From: Micromonospora solifontis | Lineage (GTDB): Bacteria; Actinomycetota; Actinomycetes; Mycobacteriales; Micromonosporaceae | Direction of reading: 5' to 3' | DNA length: 64,000 nucleotides | Assembly: GCF_003725545.1 (NCBI RefSeq) | Contig: NZ_RJLN01000004.1 | Location: 62,001-126,000, forward strand | Shown here: positions 25,042 to 33,727 of the stretch, piece after piece | Position numbering within the stretch: the stretch's first letter is position 1 | Layout of the letters: each line of letters begins with the position of its first letter | The notes under the pieces: model-generated | What the model saw: the letters and a program-made list of their open reading frames with translations, nothing else | Databases searched by the model: none | Told to the model about the DNA's origin: nothing | Made by a program: the position numbers and the translations under genes

Positions 25042-26277
25042 TCAGCCGTCCACGGTCGCGGCGAGTTCCCCCTCGGCGAGGCGTACCCGCAGCGGGTCGC
25101 CCTTGGCCACCTCCGACGCCGCGCGGACCACGTGGCCGTCGGCGCGCTGCACGATCGCATACCCCCGGTCGAGGGTCGCCGCGGGCGAGAGGGCGCGCAG
25201 CCGGGCCAGGGTGTGCCGCAGGTCGTCGTCGGCCGCCCCGAGCCGGTGGTCCAGGCAGCGGCCCGCCCGGTCGCGCAACGCGGTGACCTCGGTGGCCCGC
25301 TGGTCGACCATCACCTGAGGCCGGGCCAGCACCGGGCGGGAGCGGAGCAGGTCGAGGCGGTGCGACTCCCGGTCGACCAGGTTGCGGACCGCCCGCTCCA
25401 GCCGGGACCGGGCCTGGCCGATCAGCCGGACCTCCTCGGTGAGGTCGGGGACGATCCGCTTCGCCGCGTCGGTGGGGGTGGACGCGCGGACGTCGGCGAC
25501 GTAGTCGAGCAGCGGCGCGTCCGTCTCGTGGCCGATCGCGCTGACCACCGGCGTGCGGCAGGCGAAGACCGCCCGGCAGAGCGCCTCGTCGGAGAAGGGG
25601 AGCAGGTCCTCGATGCTGCCGCCGCCCCGGGCGATGACGATCACGTCGATGGCCGGGTCGGCGTCGAGCACCTTGAGCGCGTCGACGATCTGCGGCACGG
25701 CGACCGCCCCCTGCACCGCGACGTTCACGGTCCGGAACTCCACCGCCGGCCAGCGCCGGCGGGCGTTCGTGAGCACGTCCCGCTCGGCGGCCGAGGCGCG
25801 GCCGGTGATCAGCCCGATCCGGCCGGGCAGGAACGGCGGCCGACGCTTGCGGGACCGGTCGAAGAGGCCCTCGGCGGCGAGCAGCTTCTTGAGCTTCTCC
25901 AGCCGGGCCAGCAGCTCGCCGAGCCCGACCTGGCGGATCTCGTCGGCGCGGAGGCTGAGGGTGCCGCGGGCGGCGTAGAACTCGGGCTTGGCGTGCAGCA
26001 CCACCCGGGCGCCCTCGCGCAGCTCGGGCGCGCCAGTGTCGAGCACGTCCCGGTTGGTGGTGACGGTGAGGCTGAGGTCGGCCGAGGGGTCCCGCAGGGT
26101 GAGGAAGACCGTCGTGGCCCCCGGGCGACGGCTGATCTGGGCGACCTGCCCGTCCACCCAGACCCAGCCCAGCCGGGCGATCCAGGCGCCGATCTTCTGG
26201 CTGACCACCCGGACCGGCCACGGCTCCTCGGACGTGCTCCGCCCCGCTTCGCTGCCGCCCTGCCCCACCTCACTCAC
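25042..26277 (-). CDS. xseA: Exodeoxyribonuclease VII large subunit
   Basis: Catalytic subunit of exonuclease VII. 411 residues. The N-terminal OB-fold is at about residues 20-115 ([30 protein letters not shown]), the catalytic core follows ([32 protein letters not shown]) with the highly conserved [25 protein letters not shown], and the C-terminal coiled coil carries subunit contacts. The GTG start at 26277 has TAGGGT ending 6 nt upstream, a leaderless promoter. ispH is divergent, also leaderless, so both promoters lie in 93 bp. Confidence 0.95.
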   Translation of the reverse strand: MSEVGQGGSEAGRSTSEEPWPVRVVSQKIGAWIARLGWVWVDGQVAQISRRPGATTVFLTLRDPSADLSLTVTTNRDVLDTGAPELREGARVVLHAKPEFYAARGTLSLRADEIRQVGLGELLARLEKLKKLLAAEGLFDRSRKRRPPFLPGRIGLITGRASAAERDVLTNARRRWPAVEFRTVNVAVQGAVAVPQIVDALKVLDADPAIDVIVIARGGGSIEDLLPFSDEALCRAVFACRTPVVSAIGHETDAPLLDYVADVRASTPTDAAKRIVPDLTEEVRLIGQARSRLERAVRNLVDRESHRLDLLRSRPVLARPQVMVDQRATEVTALRDRAGRCLDHRLGAADDDLRHTLARLRALSPAATLDRGYAIVQRADGHVVRAASEVAKGDPLRVRLAEGELAATVDG

Positions 26278-26289
26278 CCGCCCACCCTA
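26278..26289 (-). promoter_or_regulatory. Leaderless -10 of xseA
   Basis: TAGGGT on the minus strand, 6 nt before the GTG. Confidence 0.6.
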
Positions 26290-26358
26290 CGGCCCACCCC
26301 CGACGGCGTGCCCCGGTCGTGGTGCGCCGCGCTCGGTGCCGGGGAGAAACCGGGCACG

Positions 26359-26370
26359 TACGATGGTCGG
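26359..26370 (+). promoter_or_regulatory. Leaderless -10 of ispH
   Basis: TACGAT (26359-26364), 6 nt before the GTG start codon at 26371. Confidence 0.6.
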
Positions 26371-27357
26371 GTGACTGAGCCCGAGACCACTCCCCGGACC
26401 GGCAAGCGCGTGCTCCTGGCCAAGCCCCGCGGCTACTGCGCGGGCGTGGACCGGGCGGTGCAGACCGTCGAGGAGGCGTTGAAGCTCTACGGCGCCCCGA
26501 TCTACGTCCGCAAGCAGATCGTGCACAACAAGCACGTGGTGCAGACCCTGGAGGCCAAGGGCGCGATCTTCGTGGAGGAGAACGAGGAGGTGCCGGAGGG
26601 GGCCACCGTCATCTTCTCCGCCCACGGCGTCGCCCCCGAGGTCTACGAGCAGGCGAAGGCGCGCTCGCTCAAGGCCATCGACGCGACCTGCCCGCTGGTC
26701 ACCAAGGTGCACCAGGAGGCCCGCCGGTTCGCCGCCGAGGACTACGACATCCTGCTGATCGGCCACGAGGGGCACGAGGAGGTCATCGGCACCGCCGGTG
26801 AGGCCCCGGCCCACATCCAGCTGGTGGACGGCCCCGACGGCGTCGACAAGATCACCGTGCGGGACCCGAACAAGGTCGTCTGGCTCTCCCAGACCACCCT
26901 CTCGGTCGACGAGACGCTGGAGACCGTCGCCCGGCTCAAGCAGCGGCTGCCGCTGCTCCAGTCGCCGCCCAGCGACGACATCTGCTACGCCACCTCCAAC
27001 CGGCAGCACGTGGTCAAGGAGATCGCGCCGGACTGCGACGTGGTGATCGTCGTCGGCTCCCGCAACTCCTCCAACTCGGTCCGCCTGGTCGAGGTCGCCC
27101 TGGACGCCGGCGCCCGCGCCGGACACCTGGTCGACTTCGCCCACGAGATCGACGACGCCTGGCTGGCCGACGCCCGCACGGTCGGGGTCACCTCCGGCGC
27201 CAGCGTGCCGGACGAACTGGTCCAGCAGGTGCTCGCGCACCTCGCCGAGCGGGGCTTCACCGATGTCGAGGAGGTCCTCACCGCCAACGAGCGGCTCACC
27301 TTCTCGCTGCCGCAGGAGCTCAAGCGGGACATGAAGGCGGCGGCCGGTCGCGGCTGA
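26371..27357 (+). CDS. ispH: 4-Hydroxy-3-methylbut-2-enyl diphosphate reductase
   Basis: Last enzyme of the MEP pathway; a [4Fe-4S] protein that reduces HMBPP to isopentenyl and dimethylallyl diphosphate. 328 residues. The three cluster cysteines are in [13 protein letters not shown] (residue 23), [12 protein letters not shown] and [11 protein letters not shown]. Substrate-binding histidines are in IVHNKHVV and [11 protein letters not shown], and [11 protein letters not shown] closes the active site. The far upstream open frame is the complement of xseA; the real start is the GTG at 26371, set by the leaderless -10. It provides isoprenoid units used by the prenyltransferase and reductase at 9.4-11.3 kb. 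Confidence 0.97.
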   Translation: MTEPETTPRTGKRVLLAKPRGYCAGVDRAVQTVEEALKLYGAPIYVRKQIVHNKHVVQTLEAKGAIFVEENEEVPEGATVIFSAHGVAPEVYEQAKARSLKAIDATCPLVTKVHQEARRFAAEDYDILLIGHEGHEEVIGTAGEAPAHIQLVDGPDGVDKITVRDPNKVVWLSQTTLSVDETLETVARLKQRLPLLQSPPSDDICYATSNRQHVVKEIAPDCDVVIVVGSRNSSNSVRLVEVALDAGARAGHLVDFAHEIDDAWLADARTVGVTSGASVPDELVQQVLAHLAERGFTDVEEVLTANERLTFSLPQELKRDMKAAAGRG

Positions 27358-27397
27358 CGGGCGGAACGGATCACTCGTCGAGCGCGTCCAACCGACC

Positions 27398-27799
27398 ATG
27401 AAGACTCCTCGGACGGTGCTCGTCGCCCTGGTCGCCGCAGCGGCGTTGACCGCCTGCGCCGCCCCGGGCGCAGACCCCGCCAGCCCCGCGACGACGGGAG
27501 CCACCCCGATGACCAGCGCCCCCGAACCCAGCGCCTCGCCCAGTGCGCCGCTCGACCCGACGCCCCCGAAGGGCGGCCCGTCGAAGCCGGCCGGCCCCAG
27601 CACCACCCTGACCGGCACCGTGCAGGCCGGGGTGGAGCCGAACTGCTTCCTGCTCGACGGCAACCTGCTGGTGGGCGCGCCGCGCGGCGCGCTGAAGGCC
27701 GGTGCCCGGGTGACCGTCACCGGCCATTCGCAGCCGGGCCTGATGACCACCTGTCAGCAGGGCACCCCGTTCGTCGTGGAGTCCGTCCGCCCTGCCTGA
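27398..27799 (+). CDS. Small lipoprotein, unknown function
   Basis: A 133-residue lipoprotein. The signal peptide (residues 1-19) ends in a LTAC lipobox with the cysteine near residue 20. A Ser/Thr/Pro-rich linker (about 21-65) follows, then a compact domain with two cysteines (PNCFLLDG and TTCQQGTPF) that could form a disulfide around a beta-rich fold (GTVQAGVEP, GARVTVTGHSQPG). I do not recognise the family; the end resembles a small OB-like fold. It follows ispH by 40 bp and may share its transcript. A strong terminator follows directly. Confidence 0.75.
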   Translation: MKTPRTVLVALVAAAALTACAAPGADPASPATTGATPMTSAPEPSASPSAPLDPTPPKGGPSKPAGPSTTLTGTVQAGVEPNCFLLDGNLLVGAPRGALKAGARVTVTGHSQPGLMTTCQQGTPFVVESVRPA

Positions 27800-27805
27800 T
27801 CCGTC

Positions 27806-27840
27806 CCGCGTAGCCCCGCCCCCCGAGCTGGGGGGCGGGG
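27806..27840. terminator. Strong bidirectional terminator
   Basis: GTAGCCCCGCCCCCC (27806-27820) and GGGGGGCGGGGCTAC (27826-27840) are perfect 15-bp complements with a 5-nt loop. It lies 6 bp after the lipoprotein stop codon and 22 bp from that of the convergent protease. Confidence 0.9.
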
Positions 27841-27862
27841 CTACAGAAGTTCGGCGTACGGG

Positions 27863-30800
27863 TCAGTTGACCGCGCCGATGGACACCGCGCCACGGCCGA
27901 CGACCGCGCCCGCGGTGGTGGTGACGGCCAGGTCACCGTAGAGCTCCCGGCCGGCGGCTGGGGCGGCCAGGGCGGTCACCGTACCGGTCAGGGCGGCGGT
28001 GGCACCATTGGCCAGGGCCAGCGACGTGGCCGGGGCCGACACCGAGCCCAGCGCCGGGGACGCAAACGAGTCCCGGTAGTCATACGCGGTGCTGCCACCC
28101 GTGCCGTCCACCGCGTACCCGTCCACGACCACCCGGTAGGTGGCCGGCTCCGGGTTCGTGATGGTGACGACCTCCTCGGAACTGCCGCCGGCCGAACGGC
28201 CGACCTGGGTATTGCCGCGGAAGACATACAGGTCCAGGTCGGCGGCGGGGTTGGCCGGATTGCCGATCCGGACGGTGAAGCTGGGGACACCGGCCGGGAT
28301 GTCGACCGTGAACTCCTGCGTGGCACCCTCGGCGATGGTCGGCCGCTCGGCGTGCACGCTGGAGAGCGGTCCGCCGACGCCGGTTACCGAGACCGGGCCG
28401 AAGGTGTTGGTCAGGCTCCAGCTCACGCTGCTCGGCTCACCGGCGGTGACCGACGGCAGATGGAGCACGGCCGGATCGACCTTGACCCCCTGCACCTGCG
28501 CCTGAAGCTGGAACGGGTTGTCCAGGCTCGGCGAAGTGCGCCGCGCCTCCACCTCGATCTCCCAAACGCCCGGGATCGGGTTCTGGTAGCTCCGCGACTG
28601 CGGCCTGCAGACCGCCGGGTCGGAGAAGTTGGTGTAGCAGGCGGTGCTGGCGGTGGTTTCCACCGGCACGCCGTACGGGTTGAAGGCGATAAACCGGGAC
28701 TGCGAACCGGTGGCGATGCCGGAGAGGTTCACCTGCAGCGCACCGGTGCCCGGCGGCACCGTGACGAAGTACGAGGTGAAGCTGTTCCGTTCGACCGAAC
28801 CCTCCGCGGAGAAGGAGTACTTCGGCGCGGTCACGTCGTTCGAGGCGACCACCACGGTGGCCACCTCGAAGTCGACCACCGAGGTGGCCGGGTCGTCGAC
28901 CGTCATGATGGCGCCGTGCACGCCAGCGGCCTTCGGCTTCGCCGTCACCTTGACCGTGACCGGCTGGTTCAGCGGCAGTGCGACAGTCTTCGGCGCCGAG
29001 AAGGTGCCGTCGTTACCCCGGAACGCGATGTCGTGCTTGATGTTCTTGTTCGGGCCGCTCGTCCGGGTCAGCTTGACCTCGTACTGCCGGCTCTCGTTGA
29101 CCTTTTGCCCACCCCGGTCGGCGGCGCAGCGGTTGTGAATGCCGGTGCCAACGTTCGGGCTCGGCTCGAAGATGCCCAGGTCGCGGTTGTACTTCGTCAG
29201 GTTTGCCGACAGTTCGGTGCAGACCGGGGCCTCGGAGGTGTACGAACGGGTCTCCACACCGCCGCTCAGCAGGCTCCACGCACCGGGCACGTTGAACATG
29301 CCGTAGCCCTGCGCGTACGTCGGGACGTCCGCGATCGGCTTGGCGGAGGTGTAGATGGCGCGGCGCAGCGCGGCCGGGGTGACCGCCTTGTCGGTCGCGC
29401 GGGCGGCGGAAAGCAGCAGCGCGGCAGCGCCGGTGGCCTGCGGGGAGGCCATCGAGGTGCCGTTGAGCATCTGGTAGCCGGGGGGCAGCGGGTAGCCTGC
29501 CTCGGGCACCGGGTTGCCCGGCTGCCAGGTCGGTGCGGTGGAGATGGCCGACCCGGGGGCGGCGATGTTCGGCTTGAAGCCGCCGTCCTCACGCGGGCCG
29601 CGGGAGGAGAAGTTGAACAGCGCGTTCTTCTTGCGGACCACCGAGCCATAGTTGGCCAGCCAGGTGTCCTTGCTGATGCTGGCCGCGACGCTGACCACGT
29701 TGCCGGCCACCGACGGGTCACCGACGGTGTTCACACCCGGGCCCGAGTTGCCGGCCGAGATGAACATCTGCACGCCGTACGTGGTGATCAGGTTGTTGTA
29801 GAGTTCGGTACGGGCGTTGGCACCGTCGTTCAGCGCCGGCAGGCCGCCGATCGACATGTTGATCACGTCGACCTTGCGGTTCACGACCAGGTCGACCATG
29901 CCGGTGGTGAGCGCCGCGTAGGTGCAGCCGCCGCCCCACGAGCAGGCCCGGGCGGACACCAGCTTGGCGCCGGGTGCCGCACCGTTGAACGCACTGTTGC
30001 CCAGCATGCCGTTGGCGGCGGTGATGCCGGCGACGTGCGTGCCGTGGGTGCTCTCGATGATGCCGATGTTGACGTAGTCGGAGGTGCCTGGGACGCCGAT
30101 TGGGGAGGTGTCGACGTTGCGGCGGTACTCCACCACGAACGGGATCTGTTCGCGGACTGGGGTGGCGGGGTTGTCCGTGCCGAAGTGGCCGACCTGGAAC
30201 CGCTCCTTGTACGGCCGCATCACCTCATCGTCGGTGAAGTCATTGTTCTGGTTGGCGTCCACCCGGATGTCCCCGTTGGTGGGGTTGTAGAGGATGCCCC
30301 AGGTGTCGGTGGTGTCGCCGTCGCGGTTGACGTCGCCGCGCGCGTCGCTGTCCCGGGTGATGCTCTCGCTGAACAGGTTGAACCGGTAGGTCCCCGCGGG
30401 AGCCGTCCAGGTGGCCCCGGCGATGGTGAAGGTCGGGCCGGCGACCTGGTTGTTCATCCGCCGCCAGGAGGGGTCCTCGAGCGGGTCGGTGGCGGTGATC
30501 CAGTCGACGATCTTGCGCTCGCCGGTGGTGGTCTGCTGCAGCGCCGGCTGATCCAGGTCGACCCCGGAGTCCATGATGCCGATGGTCACGCCGCGACCGT
30601 CCCACGTCGGGTGCGCGGCCTTGAAGGCCTCCGCGCCGGTCTCGTTGGTCGGCATGTACGGGTTGACGGCACCGGTGTCCGCGCCCGGCCCGGCCAGGGT
30701 CTCGCCCTGTCGGGCGGCCTTTTTGCCGTCGGGGGCGGCTTCGGGGGTCGGGTCGGGGAGGGGGATGGTCTCGTCGAGGTCGACCGCGGAGACGCCCGGC

Positions 30801-31165
30801 AGGGTCGCCGCCTTTACGGCCTTTGCCGTCGGCACCTTGGCCAGCACGTACCCGACCTCGTCGTAGCGCTCGCTGACGGCCGCGCCGAGGCTCTTCAGGC
30901 CATCGGCGACCTTCTTGGTCGAGCCCTTGCTCGCAGCGATGATCATGGTGACGGTTGGCGCCTTTTTCGCCTTCGCCTCGTTTAGCAGCTTGGCGTCGTG
31001 TGCGCCCAGGGCCTCGACGGCGGTCGGCTGCGAGGCTTCGGGAGCGGCGGCGGGGGCGGCGCTCGCGGTCGCGGCGCCTCCCCCGGCGGTCATGGCGCCG
31101 GCGGCCAGGACCGAGGCGAAGAGCCCGGCGGCGGTACGCCGGCTCCGGTTGCGGGGTTGACTCAC
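27863..31165 (-). CDS. Secreted subtilisin-like serine protease (S8) with EF-hand-like insert
   Basis: A 1100-residue exported protease. A twin-Arg-like basic start and hydrophobic segment form the signal peptide (about 1-38), followed by an inhibitor-I9-like prodomain (about 70-145). The catalytic triad is visible: Asp in GIMDSGVDLD (about 199), His in THGTHVAGI (about 373) and Ser in NGTSMASPQATG (about 571). The spacing from Asp to His is about 175 residues, much longer than usual; this insert contains acidic loops such as DVNRDGDTTDTW and DANQNNDFTDDE that look like EF-hand or dockerin calcium loops. The C-terminal 500 residues are beta-sandwich and pre-peptidase-like domains. The GTG at 31165 follows a GGAGGAAG ribosome binding site. 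Confidence 0.92.
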   Translation of the reverse strand: MSQPRNRSRRTAAGLFASVLAAGAMTAGGGAATASAAPAAAPEASQPTAVEALGAHDAKLLNEAKAKKAPTVTMIIAASKGSTKKVADGLKSLGAAVSERYDEVGYVLAKVPTAKAVKAATLPGVSAVDLDETIPLPDPTPEAAPDGKKAARQGETLAGPGADTGAVNPYMPTNETGAEAFKAAHPTWDGRGVTIGIMDSGVDLDQPALQQTTTGERKIVDWITATDPLEDPSWRRMNNQVAGPTFTIAGATWTAPAGTYRFNLFSESITRDSDARGDVNRDGDTTDTWGILYNPTNGDIRVDANQNNDFTDDEVMRPYKERFQVGHFGTDNPATPVREQIPFVVEYRRNVDTSPIGVPGTSDYVNIGIIESTHGTHVAGITAANGMLGNSAFNGAAPGAKLVSARACSWGGGCTYAALTTGMVDLVVNRKVDVINMSIGGLPALNDGANARTELYNNLITTYGVQMFISAGNSGPGVNTVGDPSVAGNVVSVAASISKDTWLANYGSVVRKKNALFNFSSRGPREDGGFKPNIAAPGSAISTAPTWQPGNPVPEAGYPLPPGYQMLNGTSMASPQATGAAALLLSAARATDKAVTPAALRRAIYTSAKPIADVPTYAQGYGMFNVPGAWSLLSGGVETRSYTSEAPVCTELSANLTKYNRDLGIFEPSPNVGTGIHNRCAADRGGQKVNESRQYEVKLTRTSGPNKNIKHDIAFRGNDGTFSAPKTVALPLNQPVTVKVTAKPKAAGVHGAIMTVDDPATSVVDFEVATVVVASNDVTAPKYSFSAEGSVERNSFTSYFVTVPPGTGALQVNLSGIATGSQSRFIAFNPYGVPVETTASTACYTNFSDPAVCRPQSRSYQNPIPGVWEIEVEARRTSPSLDNPFQLQAQVQGVKVDPAVLHLPSVTAGEPSSVSWSLTNTFGPVSVTGVGGPLSSVHAERPTIAEGATQEFTVDIPAGVPSFTVRIGNPANPAADLDLYVFRGNTQVGRSAGGSSEEVVTITNPEPATYRVVVDGYAVDGTGGSTAYDYRDSFASPALGSVSAPATSLALANGATAALTGTVTALAAPAAGRELYGDLAVTTTAGAVVGRGAVSIGAVN

Positions 31166-31181
31166 GTTCTCTTCCTCCAGA

Positions 31182-31217
31182 GAACAGGGCCCTTCAGGGA
31201 ACAGGGCACGTGTGCCC
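31182..31217 (-). promoter_or_regulatory. Short direct repeat and dyad upstream of the protease gene
   Basis: GAACAGGGC occurs at 31182-31190 and 31199-31207 (17-bp period) and is followed by the dyad GGGCACGTGTGCCC. They lie 17-50 bp before the protease start and may be an operator. Confidence 0.35.
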
Positions 31218-31248
31218 GTGATCCTCTGGGTTGTCCGGATCGGTGTCA

Positions 31249-32493
31249 CTACTCCGGAGTGGATTTGTGACCGGTCCGTGACGGGGATCGACCGTCATCG
31301 TCACGCAGGGCATGGTGAACGTCGAGGCCGGCCGGCCGTTCGGCCGATGTGGACGGGCTGTCCAGCAGCTCCGGCGCCTGCGGTTGGCGGGGCGTGACCT
31401 CGACCTGGGCCGGGGCGGCCAGCTCCTGGTCGGAGACGCCCAGCTCGGCCAGCTTGCGGGCGCTCACCAGCACCCGTGCCTCCAGCGACCCGACCGCCCG
31501 GTTGTACGCCGTCACCGCGCCGCCCAGCGACGCGCCGAGCTTGCCGACGTGGTCGCCGAGGGTGGACAGCCGGCCGTACAGCTCGCGGGCCAGGGAGTGC
31601 ACGGTGGCGGCGTTGCGGGCCAGCGCCTCCTGCCGCCAGGAGTAGGCCACCGTGCGCAGCAGCGCCACCAGGGTGGCCGGCGTCGCCAGCACCACGTTGC
31701 GGGCGAAGGCGTGCTCCAGCAGCGTCGGGTCGCGCTGCAACGCCACGTCGAGGAACGGGTCGGCCGGCACGAACAGCACCACGAACTCCGGGGTCTGGTC
31801 GAACGCCGCCCAGTAGGATTTGGCGGCGAGCGAGTCCACGTGTGCCCGCAGGTGCCGTGCGTGCGCGTCGAGCTGGGTGTCCCGCCCCCGCTCGTCGCGC
31901 GCCTCCATCGCGGTGAGGTACGCGTCGAAGGGCGCCTTGGCGTCGACCACCACCGTCCGGCCGCCGTGCAGCCGGACCACCAGGTCGGGGCGTACCCCCT
32001 GGTGGTCGGTGGCGGCGGTGACCTGCTCGTTGAAGTCGCAGTGCTCCAGCAGCCCGGCGGCCTCGACGATCCGGCGGAGCTGGTGCTCGCCCCACCGGCC
32101 GCGCACCTGCGGGGCGCGCAGCGCGGCGACCAGCTGCTTGGTCTCGGTGCGCAGCTCCCCGGAGACGGTGCTCATCGCGCGGACCTGCTCGCGCAGCTCC
32201 GCGTACGCGTCGACCCGGTCCCGCTCCAGCTCGGCCACCCGCTGCTCGTAGCGGCGGAGGGTGTCGTGCAGCGGCGCCACCGCCCGGGCGACGGCCTCCT
32301 GGGACTGGGCGGTCGCCTCGTAGTTGAGCGCCCGCATGGACTGCTCCAGCCGCCCCTCGCCCTCCCGGGTGGCGGCCAGCGTGGCCTCCAGCCGGGCGAT
32401 CTCGGCGGCCGCCCGGGAGCGGGCGGCCAGCCAGCCGACCGCGCCGCCCGCGGCGAGGCAGAGCACCACCACGGCCAGCGTGGAGAAGGTCAT
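31249..32493 (-). CDS. rmuC: DNA recombination protein RmuC
   Basis: A 414-residue protein of the RmuC family, thought to limit recombination between inverted repeats and to have a nuclease-like fold. The N-terminal membrane helix (residues 3-22) and a long coiled coil (about 25-120, rich in Arg/Glu/Ala) lead into the conserved core: RGRWGEHQLRRIVEAAG, the nuclease-like RPDLVVRLHGGRTVVVDAKAPFD region, and FVLFVPADPFLDVAL. The ATG at 32493 was chosen because the hydrophobic helix begins there; the upstream open frame is only the complement of the next gene. It ends 83 bp before the subtilase start on the same strand. Confidence 0.92.
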   Translation of the reverse strand: MTFSTLAVVVLCLAAGGAVGWLAARSRAAAEIARLEATLAATREGEGRLEQSMRALNYEATAQSQEAVARAVAPLHDTLRRYEQRVAELERDRVDAYAELREQVRAMSTVSGELRTETKQLVAALRAPQVRGRWGEHQLRRIVEAAGLLEHCDFNEQVTAATDHQGVRPDLVVRLHGGRTVVVDAKAPFDAYLTAMEARDERGRDTQLDAHARHLRAHVDSLAAKSYWAAFDQTPEFVVLFVPADPFLDVALQRDPTLLEHAFARNVVLATPATLVALLRTVAYSWRQEALARNAATVHSLARELYGRLSTLGDHVGKLGASLGGAVTAYNRAVGSLEARVLVSARKLAELGVSDQELAAPAQVEVTPRQPQAPELLDSPSTSAERPAGLDVHHALRDDDGRSPSRTGHKSTPE

Positions 32494-32535
32494 GGCAGAG
32501 AGCTTGCCAAACGGGTACGACGTGCGCCCGCTGGG

Positions 32536-32547
32536 TACGTTCGAGTC
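32536..32547 (+). promoter_or_regulatory. Leaderless -10 of the Gly/Asp-rich membrane protein gene
   Basis: TACGTT (32536-32541), 6 nt before the ATG at 32548. Confidence 0.55.
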
Positions 32548-33387
32548 ATGGAACTTGCCCTGTGGCTGGTCCTGATCCTGATGCTCGGAGGTGCGCTCGT
32601 GTTCTGGCGGTGGGGGAGCAGGTCCCGGCGGGCCACCGAGCTGGCCGACGCCCGCGCCGAGGCGCAGCGCTGGTACGAGCGGCTCGGCGGCCAGCTGATG
32701 AACCTGCACGGCGATCAGCCGGCCGTCCGGCAGGCGCTGGTCGACGCCGGCGAGCGCTACAACGCGGCCGGCAGCCAGCTGGAGCAGGCCGGTACGGTGC
32801 GGCAGTTCGCGCTGGCGCGGGAGACCGCACTGGAGGGGCTGACGTACATCCGGGCGGCGCGCACCGCCATGGGCATCGACCCCGGCCCCGAACTGCCCCC
32901 GCTCGCCTCGGCCCGGGGCGTGGGCCAGCTCACCAAGGAGCGCGAGGTCAACGTGCAGGGGCAGACGTTCCGGGCCGGTCCGCAGCCGGGGGCGGCCACC
33001 CCCTACTACTACCCCGGCGGGCACTATCAGGGCCGGCCGGTGCCGGCCGGCTGGTATTCCACGCCCTGGTGGAAGACCGCGCTGGGCGCCGGCGCCGGGG
33101 TGCTCGGCGGCATGCTGATCGCCGACGCGCTCTTCTCGCCCGCCTTCGCCGACCCCGGGTACGGCTACGAGGCCGGCTACCAGGAGGGGTTCCAGGACGG
33201 GTTCGGCGACGGCCAGGACTACGGCGACCAGGGCGGCAACGACTACGGCGGCGACCAGTTCGCCGGCGACCAGGGCGACTGGTCCGGCGCCGACTACGGC
33301 ACCGCCGACTATGCCGGCGGCGACTTCGGCGGCGGGGACTTCGGCGGCGACTTCGGTGGTGGGGACTTCGGCGGCGGCGACTGGTGA
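32548..33387 (+). CDS. Membrane protein with Gly-Asp-Phe-rich C-terminal repeats
   Basis: A 279-residue protein. One membrane helix at residues 3-21 is followed by a helical domain with conserved-looking charged faces (about 25-120). A second hydrophobic stretch lies near 175-195 (ALGAGAGVLGGMLIADALF). The C-terminus from about 205 is low complexity: Tyr/Glu/Gly (GYEAGYQEGFQDGFGDG), then Gly/Asp/Tyr/Phe repeats ending in GGDFGGGDFGG units. Tails of this type occur in several bacterial membrane and secreted proteins of the TPM and related groups, but I cannot name this family. It is divergent from rmuC with 54 bp between. Confidence 0.75.
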   Translation: MELALWLVLILMLGGALVFWRWGSRSRRATELADARAEAQRWYERLGGQLMNLHGDQPAVRQALVDAGERYNAAGSQLEQAGTVRQFALARETALEGLTYIRAARTAMGIDPGPELPPLASARGVGQLTKEREVNVQGQTFRAGPQPGAATPYYYPGGHYQGRPVPAGWYSTPWWKTALGAGAGVLGGMLIADALFSPAFADPGYGYEAGYQEGFQDGFGDGQDYGDQGGNDYGGDQFAGDQGDWSGADYGTADYAGGDFGGGDFGGDFGGGDFGGGDW

Positions 33388-33520
33388 TGCCCGGCGGCGG
33401 TCGCCGGGTCGGTTGACCGGCGAACGGCCGTCCCGCCCCTCGGCGCCGCCGCCCGCGCGCCCTGGCCGCGGCTGCGACGTCGCGCCCGTCGCGGCCCGGC
33501 GGGCACATGATGTGGAAGCG

Positions 33521-33558
33521 ACATGTCTCAGAGACATAGCTATGTCGCTGGGACATGT
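33521..33558. promoter_or_regulatory. Cluster of ATGTC-N5-GACAT palindromes without an adjacent gene start
   Basis: ATGTCTCAGAGACAT (33523-33537) is a perfect 15-bp palindrome and ATGTCGCTGGGACAT (33542-33556) matches at 6 of 7 paired positions. The two flank a perfect 14-bp palindrome, GACATAGCTATGTC (33533-33546). Half-sites recur about every 10 bp, so they face one side of the helix. The whole 38 bp is itself a near-palindrome. Confidence 0.75.
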
Positions 33559-33600
33559 TGGTCGTGAGCGGTGTGCCGTCCGGGGCGGCGCCTCGGTCGA

Positions 33601-33633
33601 GGCCCTCAGGCGACGCGCCTGACACCGAGGGCC
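33601..33633. terminator. Hairpin after ppc
   Basis: Outer stem GGCCCT/AGGGCC and inner stem CAGGCG/CGCCTG with a 3-nt loop and a one-sided bulge. It can end ppc transcripts that read past the first hairpin. Confidence 0.5.
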
Positions 33634-33663
33634 ATGGCGTCCGGGCGCTGCCGGGCGAACCGG

Positions 33664-33692
33664 CCGGTCCGCCCGGCAGGCGGGCGGACCGG
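33664..33692. terminator. Hairpin terminator of ppc
   Basis: CCGGTCCGCCCG (33664-33675) and CGGGCGGACCGG (33681-33692) make a perfect 12-bp stem with a 5-nt loop, 36 bp after the ppc stop codon on the minus strand. Confidence 0.7.
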
Positions 33693-33721
33693 GCCAGGCG
33701 GACCGGGCCAGGCGGACCGGG
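33683..33721. repeat. Tandem 14-bp repeat
   Basis: GGCGGACCGGGCCA occurs at 33683-33696 and 33697-33710, and its first 11 bases again at 33711-33721. The copies share GGCGGACCGG with the hairpin arm, so alternative stems are possible. Confidence 0.75.
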
Positions 33722-33727
33722 TGCGGC

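Larger units (their letters stand above)
33388..33727. other. Gap between convergent genes with an orphan operator cluster
   Basis: 340 bases between two gene 3' ends, with no credible gene. It holds an operator-like palindrome cluster at 33521-33558, two hairpins (33601-33633 and 33664-33692) and three tandem copies of a 14-bp unit at 33683-33721. Confidence 0.6.

Noticed and set aside
33309..33524. A 71-codon minus-strand frame starting at the orphan operator cluster
   Set aside because: Its second half is the complement of the Gly-Asp repeat coding region and it has no ribosome binding site.
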